From Bacteroidota bacterium (GTDB lineage: Bacteria; Bacteroidota; Bacteroidia; Flavobacteriales; Flavobacteriaceae): a stretch of DNA of 64,000 bases. Position 1 is the first letter of the stretch; every line of letters begins with the position of its first letter. A program made the translations under genes and the position numbers. Positions 1 to 9,325 of the stretch are shown one piece after another. The notes below the pieces were generated by a model, which was given only the letters and a program-made list of their open reading frames with translations, had not been told where the DNA came from and did not search any database. The stretch covers positions 150,498 through 214,497 of the forward strand of contig JAEYTL010000028.1 in assembly GCA_023434025.1 (NCBI GenBank), given 5' to 3'.

Positions 1-784
1 GGTTAAATGCCGCTAAAATGGAATAGTCATAACGATATTCAAATTTTCTGGAAATTCCCAGTTGTGCTTTGGGTAATGTGATTTCGGTACTCTCCGGTAA
101 ATCCTGATTCTCTCCCGGAATGGCATTGGCTATTTTTTCAAATTCTTCTTCATCAATGTTCCAGATGTTGTATGTGGTGGTAATATCGCGAACCATTAGG
201 CCAACCTTCCAGTTATCGCGTTCAAACTGAACCCCGACATCAATTCCAAACCCCCAGGAATTAGCAAATTTCCCAATGATTCGTCTGATTACTTTGGCAT
301 TCACGCCATATTGCCAGCCGGGAACCTGTAAACTGCGGGCATAGGAAAAAGTTGCTCCGTAATCAGCGGTTGAAAATTTACTGATCCGGTTATAATCAAT
401 GTTTCCTTCGCTGTCAATCAGCTGAGTCGTATTCAAGATATCGTCTACACCAAAACGAATCAGGGAGACTCCCCAGGCACTTCGGTCGTCAATGGGGGCG
501 GCAAAAGCAGCATAGTCATACTGGGCAATATTGGCAAAATAACTGGCGTGCATCAATGAAGCCTGACTGTCTTCTAAAAACACAAGACCGGCAGGATTCC
601 AGTAACCGGAATTTACATCTGCCGTACTGGCTGTAACGGCATTAGACATTCCTAATGCAGCGGCATCCACTCCAATACTCATAAATTCATTAGAGTACTT
701 CCGGACAGCCTGACTGTTTGCCAAAAACGGAATAAGAAGCAATAAAACAAATAGTTGTTTTTTCAAAGCATATTTTATTTTCAA
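1..784 (-). CDS. PorV/PorQ family outer-membrane protein (3' end outside window)
   Basis: The frame is open from the window edge to a TTG at 784, or a second TTG at 766; neither follows an in-frame ATG, so the start is uncertain. It begins with a typical signal peptide ending in LLLLIPFLANSQA, followed by a region reading AALGMSNAVTASTADVNSGY and WNPAGL. Such a start, with an alternating hydrophobic barrel pattern, is typical of the PorV/PorQ group. These are beta-barrels of the outer membrane, some of which serve type IX secretion as shuttle or accessory proteins. About 260 codons are visible. Whether it is PorV, PorQ or a general paralog cannot be decided from this fragment. Confidence 0.7.
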   Translation of the reverse strand, partial: MKIKYALKKQLFVLLLLIPFLANSQAVRKYSNEFMSIGVDAAALGMSNAVTASTADVNSGYWNPAGLVFLEDSQASLMHASYFANIAQYDYAAFAAPIDDRSAWGVSLIRFGVDDILNTTQLIDSEGNIDYNRISKFSTADYGATFSYARSLQVPGWQYGVNAKVIRRIIGKFANSWGFGIDVGVQFERDNWKVGLMVRDITTTYNIWNIDEEEFEKIANAIPGENQDLPESTEITLPKAQLGISRKFEYRYDYSILAAFN

Positions 785-947
785 ACCGTGGTTTGCACAT
801 TTTTTTCCAAAAATAGGAATTTTTAGCTTGTATCATTCCAACATTTTATGAAATAAAAAACGGTGTGATTTTGAGCGTAAAAATATCAAGTAAAAAACGC
901 ACTTGTTTCTCACTTATTGTATTAAATTTGTTTTCAAACCACAAAAG

Positions 948-1679
948 ATGAATATAAAAGCAAATATCCCCAATTTTATAACCTTACTTAACTTGCTGTC
1001 AGGATGTATTGCCTTGATTTTTGCCACTCATGACCAGTTTGAACTGGCTTTTTTCTTTGTGTGTTTGGGTATTTTTTTTGACTTTTTTGATGGATTTTTT
1101 GCCCGTATCTTTAAAGTGCAAAGCCCGTTAGGCGTTCAGCTTGATTCACTAGCCGATATGGTTACCAGCGGTTTGGTACCGGGTTTTGTGATGTTCAGGT
1201 TGATTTTTATTCACCATAACGAAGGTGTTTTTTCTGTAGATGATTATTTTTCCGTTAATTGTATTTTACCGCTTGCCGGATTCCTCATTACATTGGGTTC
1301 CTGCTACCGCTTGGCTAAATTTAACATTGATACCAGACAGACAGATTCTTTTATCGGATTACCTACACCGGCAAATGCATTGTTCATCTTAAGCTTACCG
1401 CTGATCATTACTTCAACTGAGATACTTTTGCTGAAGGAGGCTCTGACAAACACCTATGTTTTAATCGCATTATCGGTATTGAGTGTTTATCTGTTAAATG
1501 CCGAAATACCCTTGTTTTCCCTTAAAATGAAGAATTTCTCATGGCAAAACAGTAAATTTCAAATCATATTCTTGATTTTAGCAGTCATTTTATTGATTAT
1601 ACTAAAAATAGTTGCTTTACCGCTGGTTATACTACTGTATGTTTTGATGTCAGTCATTCAAAATAAAATGACCTCTTAA
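948..1679 (+). CDS. pssA: CDP-diacylglycerol--serine O-phosphatidyltransferase
   Basis: This integral membrane enzyme joins CDP-diacylglycerol and L-serine to make phosphatidylserine, the precursor of phosphatidylethanolamine. The CDP-alcohol phosphotransferase signature is complete: D48-G-x2-A-R53-x8-G62-x3-D66-x3-D70. Several hydrophobic helices follow it, and the length of 243 residues fits the family. The frame is open upstream to 903, but the ATG at 948 gives the usual N-terminus MNIKANIPNFITLLNLLSG, so I chose it. The GH25 gene follows 21 bases downstream on the same strand. Confidence 0.92.
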   Translation: MNIKANIPNFITLLNLLSGCIALIFATHDQFELAFFFVCLGIFFDFFDGFFARIFKVQSPLGVQLDSLADMVTSGLVPGFVMFRLIFIHHNEGVFSVDDYFSVNCILPLAGFLITLGSCYRLAKFNIDTRQTDSFIGLPTPANALFILSLPLIITSTEILLLKEALTNTYVLIALSVLSVYLLNAEIPLFSLKMKNFSWQNSKFQIIFLILAVILLIILKIVALPLVILLYVLMSVIQNKMTS

Positions 1680-1700
1680 ACGTTTTGTCTTTCATTAATC

Positions 1701-2558
1701 ATGGCAAAGCAAATCAGACGAAAACCAACAGCAAGGCGAAAACCGACGAAGAGAAAGACTTTTTTCTCCGGGAAAATCATGTGGATTTTGATACCATTTC
1801 TGGTATTGTTGTTTGTGGGATTAACCGCTTATCATTACAGAGACGCACTGGCCTATTATTTTAGTTTTCGCTCCAGGCATCCTATAGCCAACACTACTGT
1901 TTCAAAAGTTGAAGAAGCCCGTATTTTTCAGGTGTTAAAAAGGCATGAGAATAAAGTTTTTGGCTTTGATGTTTCGGAATACCAGGGAGAAATTGATTGG
2001 AGAATGACTAAAACAGTAGAAGATACTTTTCAGTTAAAATTTGTTTTTATCAGGGCAACCGCCGGAAAAGATAAGGTAGACAGTCATTATAAACAAAACT
2101 GGCGGGCGGCTAAAAAAAATGGTTTGATTCGTGGAGCTTATCATTATTACCGGCCTAACGAAAACTCAATCGAGCAGGCAGCTAATTTTATAAAGACGGT
2201 CAAGCTTCAGAAAGGTGATTTTCCACCGGTGCTGGATATTGAAAATTTACCTAAAACCCAGTCAATTGACAGCTTAAAAGTCGGTTTAAAACGCTGGTTG
2301 ACCAAAGTGGAAAATCATTACAAAATCAAGCCGATTATCTATTCGGGTGAAAGTTATTACAAGGATTTTTTAGCCGACGAGTTCAAAGGATATCCGTTCT
2401 GGATCGCCAATTATAATTTTTTTGTGGAAGATATCAAAGACCACTGGTCTTTTTGGCAATTTACAGAAAAAGGAAATGTGCCCGGTATTCAGGGGACAGT
2501 GGATATTAATATTTACAACGGAACACCAAAAATGCTGAACTATATGCTTTTGCAATAG
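1701..2558 (+). CDS. Membrane-anchored GH25-family lysozyme
   Basis: This is a probable N-acetylmuramidase acting on peptidoglycan from the periplasmic side of the inner membrane. Residues 1-22 are very basic (RRKPTARRKPTKRK), and one transmembrane helix spans about 26-44. The GH25 domain starts near 87 with GFDVSEYQGEIDW (D90 as a catalytic-site acid). It continues with FVFIRATAG, GAYHYYRP and the acidic pair in PPVLDIEN (D179, E181). The 285 residues fit one GH25 domain plus an anchor. It converges with lptB, 7 bases away on the other strand. Confidence 0.88.
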   Translation: MAKQIRRKPTARRKPTKRKTFFSGKIMWILIPFLVLLFVGLTAYHYRDALAYYFSFRSRHPIANTTVSKVEEARIFQVLKRHENKVFGFDVSEYQGEIDWRMTKTVEDTFQLKFVFIRATAGKDKVDSHYKQNWRAAKKNGLIRGAYHYYRPNENSIEQAANFIKTVKLQKGDFPPVLDIENLPKTQSIDSLKVGLKRWLTKVENHYKIKPIIYSGESYYKDFLADEFKGYPFWIANYNFFVEDIKDHWSFWQFTEKGNVPGIQGTVDINIYNGTPKMLNYMLLQ

Positions 2559-2565
2559 ATGAAAA

Positions 2566-3306
2566 TTAGAACTCCAGTTTCTTTTTACGCAATTCGAAGT
2601 TTTGTCCTAAATATACCTTTCTGACCATTTCGTCGGCAGCCAGATCTTCAGGAATTCCGGCTTTCAGGATACCGCCTTCGAACATTAAGTATGTTTTGTC
2701 TGTAATGGCAAGTGTTTCCTGTACATTGTGATCGGTAATTAAGATGCCTATGTTTTTGTTTTTCAATTGGGCTACAATGCGTTGAATGTCTTCAACCGCA
2801 ACAGGGTCAACTCCGGCAAAAGGCTCATCTAAAAGGATGAATTTCGGATCGGTAGCCAATGCCCTTGCAATTTCCGTACGGCGACGCTCACCGCCTGAAA
2901 GCAAATCCCCCCGGTTTGTTCGGATATGCTGCAAACTGAACTCATCAATCAAACTCTCCATTTTGGCTACCTGCTCTGCCTTAGAAAGGTTGGTGAGCTG
3001 CAGAACGCTCAGGATATTGTCTTCAATGCTCAGTTTTCTGAATACAGATGCTTCCTGAGCCAAATAACCAATGCCGTTTTGAGCTCGTTTATACATCGGA
3101 AAATCAGTAATCTCCATATTGTCCAGGTATATTTTTCCGCTATTGGGCTTTACTAAACCTACAATCATGTAAAAAGAAGTGGTTTTGCCGGCTCCGTTCG
3201 GGCCTAACAATCCCACAATTTCGCCTTGGTTTACTTCCACAGAAACCCCTTTAACAACACTTCTGCCTTTGTAGGTTTTAACGATATTTTCAGCCCTTAA
3301 TTTCAT
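2566..3306 (-). CDS. lptB: LPS export ABC transporter ATP-binding protein LptB
   Basis: LptB is the cytoplasmic ATPase that drives LPS extraction by LptFG and transport across the Lpt bridge. The sequence has Walker A GPNGAGKT (35-42), signature LSGGE (136-140), Walker B FILLDEP (156-162) and the switch His in LITDHNV. The text GLLGPNGAGKTTSFYMIVGL and the stretch IGYLAQEASVFRKLS are characteristic of LptB rather than of other ABC ATPases. The length of 246 residues is normal. It is the most downstream gene of a minus-strand block with tatC and the sugar-phosphate isomerase. Confidence 0.93.
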   Translation of the reverse strand: MKLRAENIVKTYKGRSVVKGVSVEVNQGEIVGLLGPNGAGKTTSFYMIVGLVKPNSGKIYLDNMEITDFPMYKRAQNGIGYLAQEASVFRKLSIEDNILSVLQLTNLSKAEQVAKMESLIDEFSLQHIRTNRGDLLSGGERRRTEIARALATDPKFILLDEPFAGVDPVAVEDIQRIVAQLKNKNIGILITDHNVQETLAITDKTYLMFEGGILKAGIPEDLAADEMVRKVYLGQNFELRKKKLEF

Positions 3307-3496
3307 GGTTTAATTTGTCAGTGAGTCAATATAGTCAATGTGACAATTGAAGTGTAAAAATAGAAATTTTATTTTCAGTACAAATTTTATTGTTTTTTGA
3401 TTAACATTTTTGGTAATGCGACAATGATGCAATGGATTATAATTCAAATGAATGAGATATTCAATTGCCACATTGCCATATCCTCCTATTGGTACA

Positions 3497-3841
3497 TTAA
3501 GAAGACTCTAAAGCTTCCCAAAACTCATATGCTCTTCGCAGGTGCGGAATCACAATTGTGCCGCCAACCAAAGTGGCTATCCCCATGGCTTCCATCATTT
3601 CTTCTTTGGTAACCCCGTGTTTATAGCTGGTTTCCAAATGATATTTAACACAATCATCACACCTCAGAACGGTAGAGGCAACCAGCCCCAGTAATTCTTT
3701 AGTTTTAACATCCAAGGCTCCTTCGGCATAAGCATTTGTATCTAAATTAAAAATTCTTTTAATAACCAGGTTGTTATCTGCCAAAAGCTTTTCATTCATT
3801 TTAGCACGATAGTCATTGAATTCTTTTACTAAATCTGACAT
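3497..3841 (-). CDS. Carboxymuconolactone decarboxylase (AhpD-like) family protein
   Basis: This is a small all-helical protein of 114 residues with the AhpD-type active site C61-D-D-C64-x3-H68. In characterised members the Cys pair and His act in peroxide reduction or decarboxylation. The C-terminal half (GVTKEEMMEAMGIATLVGG) is the usual CMD helical pair. It starts 6 bases after the tatC stop codon, so the two are very likely cotranscribed. The exact substrate is unknown; the CxxC-x3-H motif favours a redox role over ring decarboxylation. Confidence 0.85.
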   Translation of the reverse strand: MSDLVKEFNDYRAKMNEKLLADNNLVIKRIFNLDTNAYAEGALDVKTKELLGLVASTVLRCDDCVKYHLETSYKHGVTKEEMMEAMGIATLVGGTIVIPHLRRAYEFWEALESS

Positions 3842-3846
3842 TGCTG

Positions 3847-4671
3847 TTATTTTAAGGTTGATTGTTTTAATTCTTTCCTGACCACTAATGCACTGATTAA
3901 AATGCTGATTTCATATAAAATCATAATCGGAATAGCTACAATTACCTGGCTGATTACATCTGGAGGGGTAATGATTGCGGATAAGATCAATACAATGATC
4001 AATGCATATTTTCTGTATTTTCTTAAAAAAGAAGGAGTGACCAGGCCTAATTTGGTAAGGAAATAAATGAAAATAGGCAGTTCAAACAATAATCCGCAGG
4101 CAATTGAAGATGTTTTAATCATGCTGGTATATGACTCTAAATTGAACTCATTGACAATTTCAGCACTGGCACTAAACGATCCGAAAAAGTAAACCGATAA
4201 GGGGGTAATAATATAATAACCAAATAAAACTCCGAGAAAAAATAATAAGGAAGACATGAAAATAAATGCTTTGGCATGTTTTTTTTCTTTCTCATAAAGA
4301 GCCGGACTGATAAACTTCCATATTTCCCATAAAATAAAGGGAAATCCGGCAATAAATCCAACCGTAATGCAGGTCCATATTAAAAATGAAACCTGGCCGC
4401 CCATATTGGTGTTTTGAATGATAAAAGGCATTTTAACATTACAGATGTCCACACTTTCTACACCAAAAAATTGGGTGACTTTACAGAAAAACTGATAGGT
4501 AATAAAATTGGGGTTTTTGGGAGCAAAAAGAATTTGTTCAAAAACAAAGTCACTTACAAAAAAAGCGGCACAGGCAAGTATTAAAACAGCAGACGTACTT
4601 CTGATCAATAACCATCTCAATTCTTCCAGATGGTCTAAAAAAGACATTTCTTTCGGATTGCTGCTTGCCAT
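3847..4671 (-). CDS. tatC: Twin-arginine translocase subunit TatC
   Basis: TatC is the core membrane subunit that binds twin-arginine signal peptides of folded proteins. The start MSFLDHLEELRWLLIRS holds the conserved HLEELR segment. Six hydrophobic helices follow, with the family phrases FILWEIWKFISPALYEKEKK and ALIIVLILSAIITPPDVISQ. The 274 residues are normal for Bacteroidota, which carry an enlarged first periplasmic loop. Its ATG shares one base with the stop of the upstream isomerase (TAATG), which suggests translational coupling. Confidence 0.94.
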   Translation of the reverse strand: MASSNPKEMSFLDHLEELRWLLIRSTSAVLILACAAFFVSDFVFEQILFAPKNPNFITYQFFCKVTQFFGVESVDICNVKMPFIIQNTNMGGQVSFLIWTCITVGFIAGFPFILWEIWKFISPALYEKEKKHAKAFIFMSSLLFFLGVLFGYYIITPLSVYFFGSFSASAEIVNEFNLESYTSMIKTSSIACGLLFELPIFIYFLTKLGLVTPSFLRKYRKYALIIVLILSAIITPPDVISQVIVAIPIMILYEISILISALVVRKELKQSTLK

Positions 4672-5636
4672 TATACGATACCTTCTTTTAAAATGTCATG
4701 CAGATGAATCACGCCTTTATAAGTGTTGTTTTCTGCCACAATAAGCTGTGTAATCGAAAAGTCTTCCATAATATTCAAGGCTTCAACAACCATATCATCA
4801 GGTTGAACCATTTTTGGGTTTCGGGTCATAATATCCCGGGCGGTAATGCCGGTAATTGTTTCTGTTTTGCTTAGCATTCTTCTGATATCTCCATCCGTAA
4901 TGATTCCGATCACCTGATTTTCTTCAACCACAGCAGTAACACCAAGTCTTTTTTCAGAGATTTCAAAAATGACCGTCTGTATGTTTGATTCCGGAGAAAC
5001 CGTAGGCTTTTTAGATTCATCCAGCATATCTTTAACGCGGAGCAATAATTTTTTGCCTAATGAGCCACCCGGATGGTATTTGGCAAAATCTTCAGCTTTA
5101 AAGTTTCGCATCTCCATCAGACAAACAGCCAGACAGTCTCCCATGACCAATTGGGCTGTGGTACTGTTGGTTGGAGCCAGATTGTTTGGGCAAGCCTCCT
5201 TTTCTACGGTAGTATCCAGTACAAATTGCGAATGTTTAGCCAGAAAAGATGTCAAATTCCCGGTCATTGCAATGAGTGTATTGCCGAACCGGTTTAAAAT
5301 CGGAACCAGAATCTTAATTTCCGGACTGTTCCCACTTTTAGAGATGCAAATCACAACATCATCCGGCTGAACCATTCCCAAATCACCGTGAACCGCTTCT
5401 GAGGCATGCAGAAACATAGACGGGGTACCGGTAGAATTTAAAGTTGCCACGATTTTTTGGGCAATAATAGCACTCTTTCCGATGCCGGTAACAATCAGAT
5501 GACCTTTTGATTCATAAATCAACCGAACACTCTCCGCAAAATCATTTGTCAGCAAATCAGCCAGTTTAAAAATAGCCTGACTTTCCGTTAAAATGGTCTC
5601 TTTGGCTGTAGCTAAAATTTTTTCTTTTGTAATCAA
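4671..5636 (-). CDS. kdsD: KpsF/GutQ family sugar-phosphate isomerase (arabinose-5-phosphate isomerase)
   Basis: The likely reaction is ribulose 5-phosphate to arabinose 5-phosphate, the first step to Kdo for LPS. An N-terminal SIS domain (about 35-180) shows VTGIGKSAIIAQKIVATLNS, a Ser-rich phosphate loop (CISKSGNSPEI) and HPGGSLGKKL. Two CBS domains follow (about 200-320) with VIGIITDGDIRRML and YKGVIHLHDILKEGIV. The 321 residues fit KdsD/KpsF. The neighbouring lptB in the same block fits an LPS role. No separate evidence distinguishes KdsD from a capsule-specific KpsF. Confidence 0.88.
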   Translation of the reverse strand: MITKEKILATAKETILTESQAIFKLADLLTNDFAESVRLIYESKGHLIVTGIGKSAIIAQKIVATLNSTGTPSMFLHASEAVHGDLGMVQPDDVVICISKSGNSPEIKILVPILNRFGNTLIAMTGNLTSFLAKHSQFVLDTTVEKEACPNNLAPTNSTTAQLVMGDCLAVCLMEMRNFKAEDFAKYHPGGSLGKKLLLRVKDMLDESKKPTVSPESNIQTVIFEISEKRLGVTAVVEENQVIGIITDGDIRRMLSKTETITGITARDIMTRNPKMVQPDDMVVEALNIMEDFSITQLIVAENNTYKGVIHLHDILKEGIV

Positions 5637-5722
5637 ATCGGATTAGATATAAAATTTGTACGAATAAAAGAAAGTTGTATCTTTATGGGTGCAAATTTAA
5701 AATAAAATACCCATACATAAGA

Positions 5723-7918
5723 ATGAATCCCAACGAAATTGACATTCATAAGGAATTAAAAAAGTATTTTGGTTTTGATCAGTTCAAAGGTCTTCAGGAA
5801 CAAGTGATTAATAGTATCCTGAGTAAAAAAAATACTTTCGTGATTATGCCTACCGGGGGAGGTAAATCATTGTGCTATCAGTTGCCCGCATTATTTCAGA
5901 ACGGAACGGCAATTGTCGTTTCGCCTTTAATTGCTTTAATGAAGAATCAAGTTGATGCCATCAGAAGCGTTTCTTCTGAAGACGGAATTGCTCATGTGCT
6001 GAATTCATCTTTAACCAAAACAGAAATTAATCAGGTAAAAAAAGATATCGTTTCCGGCATTACAAAGTTGTTGTATGTTGCCCCGGAATCTCTGGCAAAA
6101 GAAGAGTATGTTGACTTTTTAAAGTCAGTTCCGATCTCTTTTATCGCAATTGATGAGGCCCACTGTATTTCTGAGTGGGGGCACGATTTTCGTCCGGAAT
6201 ACAGAAACCTGAAAAATATAATCAAGCATTTAGGTAATGTGCCCGTTATCGGCTTAACAGCTACGGCCACACCCAAAGTGCAGGAAGATATTCTTAAAAA
6301 CCTGGATATGTCTGATGCAACAACCTTCAAGGCATCATTCAACCGTCCGAACTTGTTTTATGAGGTGCGTCCCAAAACCAAAAATGTGGAGTCAGATATT
6401 ATTAAATTCATTAAACAGAATAAAGGTAAATCCGGAATTATATATTGTTTGAGCCGTAAAAAAGTAGAAGAGATTGCTCAGGTACTGCAGGTAAACGGAA
6501 TCAGTGCCGTGCCGTATCATGCGGGCTTAGATGCCAAAACCCGTGCAAAACACCAGGATATGTTTTTGATGGAAGATGTAGAAGTGGTGGTGGCAACCAT
6601 TGCTTTCGGAATGGGGATTGATAAACCGGATGTCCGCTTTGTTATTCACCATGATATCCCTAAATCGCTCGAAAGCTACTATCAGGAAACCGGCCGTGCC
6701 GGTCGTGACGGAGGGGAAGGACATTGTCTGGCTTACTATTCGTATAAAGATGTAGAAAAGCTCGAAAAATTCATGTCGGGAAAACCGGTTGCTGAACAGG
6801 AAATCGGATTTGCATTACTTCAGGAAGTAGTAGCTTATGCAGAGACATCCATGTCACGCAGAAAATTCTTATTGCATTATTTTGGGGAAGAGTTTGATAA
6901 TGAAACCGGTGAAGGAGGCGATATGGATGATAATGTCCGCAATCCGAAACCAAAGTCAGAAGCCAAAGAAAATGTAGTCAAAGTACTTCAGGTGGTCCGG
7001 GATACCAAACACTTGTATAAGTCAAAAGAAATTGTGTTTACCCTGATGGGAAAAATAAATGCAGTGATCAAAGCCCACCGGACGGATGCCCAGGAATTTT
7101 TTGGCTGTGGTAACGATAAGGATGAACGCTATTGGATGGCCTTAATACGACAGGTTTTAGTAGCCGGATTGTTAAAAAAGGATATTGAGACATACGGGAT
7201 TTTAAAATTGTCTGAAGAAGGGATTGCCTATTTGAAAAACCCTACATCATTTTTGATGACGGAAGACCATGAATACAGTGACGAAGATGATGATGCAATC
7301 GTAACGGCATCAAAATCCAGCGGAACGGCTGATGAAGCCCTGATGGCAATGTTGAAAGACCTGCGTAAAAAGGAAGCGAAGAAATTGGGGGTTCCGCCTT
7401 TTGTGGTTTTTCAGGATCCTTCCTTAGAAGATATGGCTTTAAAATACCCGGTTTCTATTGAAGAATTAAGCAATGTTCACGGTGTTGGAGAGGGAAAAGC
7501 GAAAAAATACGGTAAACCCTTTGTGGAGCTTATTGCCCGTTATGTAGAAGAAAACGATATCATTCGTCCGGATGATCTGGTGGTAAAATCAACCGGAGCC
7601 AATTCGGCCAATAAATTATACATTATTCAGAATATCGACAGGAAACTGTCGCTCGAAGATATTGCCAGGGCCAAAGGACTGACGATGGACAGCTTGTTGA
7701 AAGAAATGGAACAAATTGTGTATTCAGGTACCAAGCTGAATATTAAATACTGGATTGATGAGATATTAGATGAAGAGCAACAGGAAGAAATTCAGGGCTA
7801 TTTTATGGATTCTGAAACCGATAAAATTGAAGATGCTTTAAAAGAATTTGATGGTGATTATGATATTGAAGAACTTCGTTTGATGCGGATAAAATTTATC
7901 AGCGAAGTGGCCAATTAG
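5723..7918 (+). CDS. recQ: ATP-dependent DNA helicase RecQ
   Basis: RecQ is a 3'-5' helicase of recombinational repair. The frame is open back to 5675, but MNPNEIDIHKELKKYFGF from the ATG at 5723 is the natural N-terminus. Motif I is TGGGKSLCYQLPAL, motif II DEAHCISEWGHDFRP, and motif VI QETGRAGRDG. A zinc/RQC region and an HRDC domain (near LRKKEAKKLGVPPFVVFQD) follow. An extra C-terminal helix-turn-helix-like segment of about 110 residues, acidic near its end, is common in Bacteroidota RecQ. The 731 residues fit. It is divergent from the isomerase gene across an 86-base gap. Confidence 0.94.
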   Translation: MNPNEIDIHKELKKYFGFDQFKGLQEQVINSILSKKNTFVIMPTGGGKSLCYQLPALFQNGTAIVVSPLIALMKNQVDAIRSVSSEDGIAHVLNSSLTKTEINQVKKDIVSGITKLLYVAPESLAKEEYVDFLKSVPISFIAIDEAHCISEWGHDFRPEYRNLKNIIKHLGNVPVIGLTATATPKVQEDILKNLDMSDATTFKASFNRPNLFYEVRPKTKNVESDIIKFIKQNKGKSGIIYCLSRKKVEEIAQVLQVNGISAVPYHAGLDAKTRAKHQDMFLMEDVEVVVATIAFGMGIDKPDVRFVIHHDIPKSLESYYQETGRAGRDGGEGHCLAYYSYKDVEKLEKFMSGKPVAEQEIGFALLQEVVAYAETSMSRRKFLLHYFGEEFDNETGEGGDMDDNVRNPKPKSEAKENVVKVLQVVRDTKHLYKSKEIVFTLMGKINAVIKAHRTDAQEFFGCGNDKDERYWMALIRQVLVAGLLKKDIETYGILKLSEEGIAYLKNPTSFLMTEDHEYSDEDDDAIVTASKSSGTADEALMAMLKDLRKKEAKKLGVPPFVVFQDPSLEDMALKYPVSIEELSNVHGVGEGKAKKYGKPFVELIARYVEENDIIRPDDLVVKSTGANSANKLYIIQNIDRKLSLEDIARAKGLTMDSLLKEMEQIVYSGTKLNIKYWIDEILDEEQQEEIQGYFMDSETDKIEDALKEFDGDYDIEELRLMRIKFISEVAN

Positions 7919-7972
7919 TTTTCATCGTTACAGCAATAATAACAATCTGAAAACTAAGGCTGTTGCTGAAAA

Positions 7973-8209
7973 TTATTCATATAGTTCCCCCCGGTGAGGT
8001 TTTAGAGCATCCCGAACGGCTATCATGATATCATCGGTAACAACCATAAAAGCAATGGCATGCATTTCGTTGTAAATTTCAAAACCTGTGATGTTGAGCG
8101 GCAGTTTTTCCGCTTCAATGAATTCTTTTAAATGGATTTCGTGATGCTCTGCTGTTTTTGAGGAAACAGGACCTCTGAAATCCCAAATCAGTTTTATTTT
8201 TCTTGACAT
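7973..8209 (-). CDS. Small conserved protein of unknown function (78 aa)
   Basis: The frame extends upstream, but the ATG at 8209 gives a compact protein starting MSRKIKLIWDFRGPVSS. It has no signal peptide or membrane helix. It contains several His residues (TAEHHEIHLKEF) and ends ALKPHRGELYE. The texture looks like a small globular Bacteroidota protein, but I recognise no family. It diverges from the DUF2891 gene with only about 28 bases between the two starts, so the promoters would overlap the opposite gene's start. Confidence 0.6.
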   Translation of the reverse strand: MSRKIKLIWDFRGPVSSKTAEHHEIHLKEFIEAEKLPLNITGFEIYNEMHAIAFMVVTDDIMIAVRDALKPHRGELYE

Positions 8210-8237
8210 TTTTTTATGGCAAAAATAAATGCATTTT

Positions 8238-9293
8238 ATGAAATACGCTTTAATCAGTTTACTTTTATTTTTAAATGAAATAACAGCAGCCCAGCAGCTC
8301 ACCTTAGACCAAGCCAACCATTTGGCTTCGCTCCCGTTAAAGTGTTTGCAACAGGAATATCCCAACAAGTTAGGGCAGCTGTTGCTGGATTCGACCGAAA
8401 TTCATTCACCCAGAAACCTGCATCCTGCTTTTTACGGTTGCTTTGACTGGCATTCTTCCGTACATGGTCATTGGAGCTTGGTGTATTTGTTGAATCAGAT
8501 GCCCGGTTTAACCCGGAGAGATGAAATTATCCAAAAATTAAAGACTAATCTTTCCGCAGATAACATCCAAACTGAAATCGCTTATTTTGCTAAAAACCAT
8601 GAAAAATCCTTTGAAAGGACCTATGGGTGGAATTGGTTACTGAAATTACAATTGACATTAGAAGTAAGTCAGGAACCTTATGCCAAAGAATTAGCCCGGA
8701 ATTTAAAACCGTTATCTGATTTAATTATCACCCGATACGCCGAATTTTTACCCAAACTGTTATATCCCGTCCGGGCAGGAACGCATAATAATACGGCATT
8801 CGGCCTCACCTTTGCCTGGGACTATGCCGTTTATTCAAACAACAGGGATTTTCAGAAACTGATTACTGAAAATGCGAAGCGGTTATTTTTATCAGATAAA
8901 GATTGTCCGCTCAACTGGGAACCCAGTGGCACCGATTTTCTTTCGCCTTGTATGGAAGAAATCGGAATTATGAGCCGGATTCTGCCTGAAAAAGAATTCT
9001 TGTCGTGGCTGAAAACGTTTAATAAATCAATTTTTAAGAAAGATTTTACATGGCAGGTTGCCCGTGTTTCTGACAGAACAGACGGACACCTGGTGCATTT
9101 GGACGGATTAAATTTCAGCCGGGCCTGGAATTTTTATCATTTGATCAATTTATATCCCAAACAGTTTCAACACCTGAAATTATCCGCCGATAGACATCTT
9201 CATTTTTCACTGCCTTCTGTAGTTGACGGAAATTATGAGGGTGAACATTGGTTGGCATCATTTGCACTGAGAGCTTTTGAAGAGAAGAAATAA
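8238..9293 (+). CDS. Secreted DUF2891 domain protein
   Basis: This is an exported protein of 351 residues of unknown function. An ATG at 8229 is also in frame, but MKYALISLLLFLNEITAAQQ from 8238 is a cleaner signal peptide. The DUF2891 signature is clear: HPAFYGCFDWHSSVHGHWSL, RTYGWNWLLKLQLTLE, RAGTHNNTAFGLTFAWDYA and WEPSGTDFLSPCMEE. These His, Glu and Cys clusters suggest a metal site or a glycan-type active site, but that is inference. The last line of the protein (GEHWLASFALRAFE) is also typical. Confidence 0.85.
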   Translation: MKYALISLLLFLNEITAAQQLTLDQANHLASLPLKCLQQEYPNKLGQLLLDSTEIHSPRNLHPAFYGCFDWHSSVHGHWSLVYLLNQMPGLTRRDEIIQKLKTNLSADNIQTEIAYFAKNHEKSFERTYGWNWLLKLQLTLEVSQEPYAKELARNLKPLSDLIITRYAEFLPKLLYPVRAGTHNNTAFGLTFAWDYAVYSNNRDFQKLITENAKRLFLSDKDCPLNWEPSGTDFLSPCMEEIGIMSRILPEKEFLSWLKTFNKSIFKKDFTWQVARVSDRTDGHLVHLDGLNFSRAWNFYHLINLYPKQFQHLKLSADRHLHFSLPSVVDGNYEGEHWLASFALRAFEEKK

Positions 9294-9325
9294 GTTTCTT
9301 TTAGTTACTTTTGCAAAAAAAGCAT

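Noticed and set aside
2786..3156. Plus-strand frames over lptB and many similar frames opposite recQ, htpG, tatC and the adhesin
   Set aside because: All lie opposite or out of frame within strongly supported genes and have Ser/Arg/Leu-rich shadow composition.
3307..3496. Possible small gene or regulatory RNA between lptB and the plus-strand frame at 3397
   Set aside because: The frame overlaps the AhpD-like gene on the other strand and shows no family; only a short CAAT-type dyad is visible.
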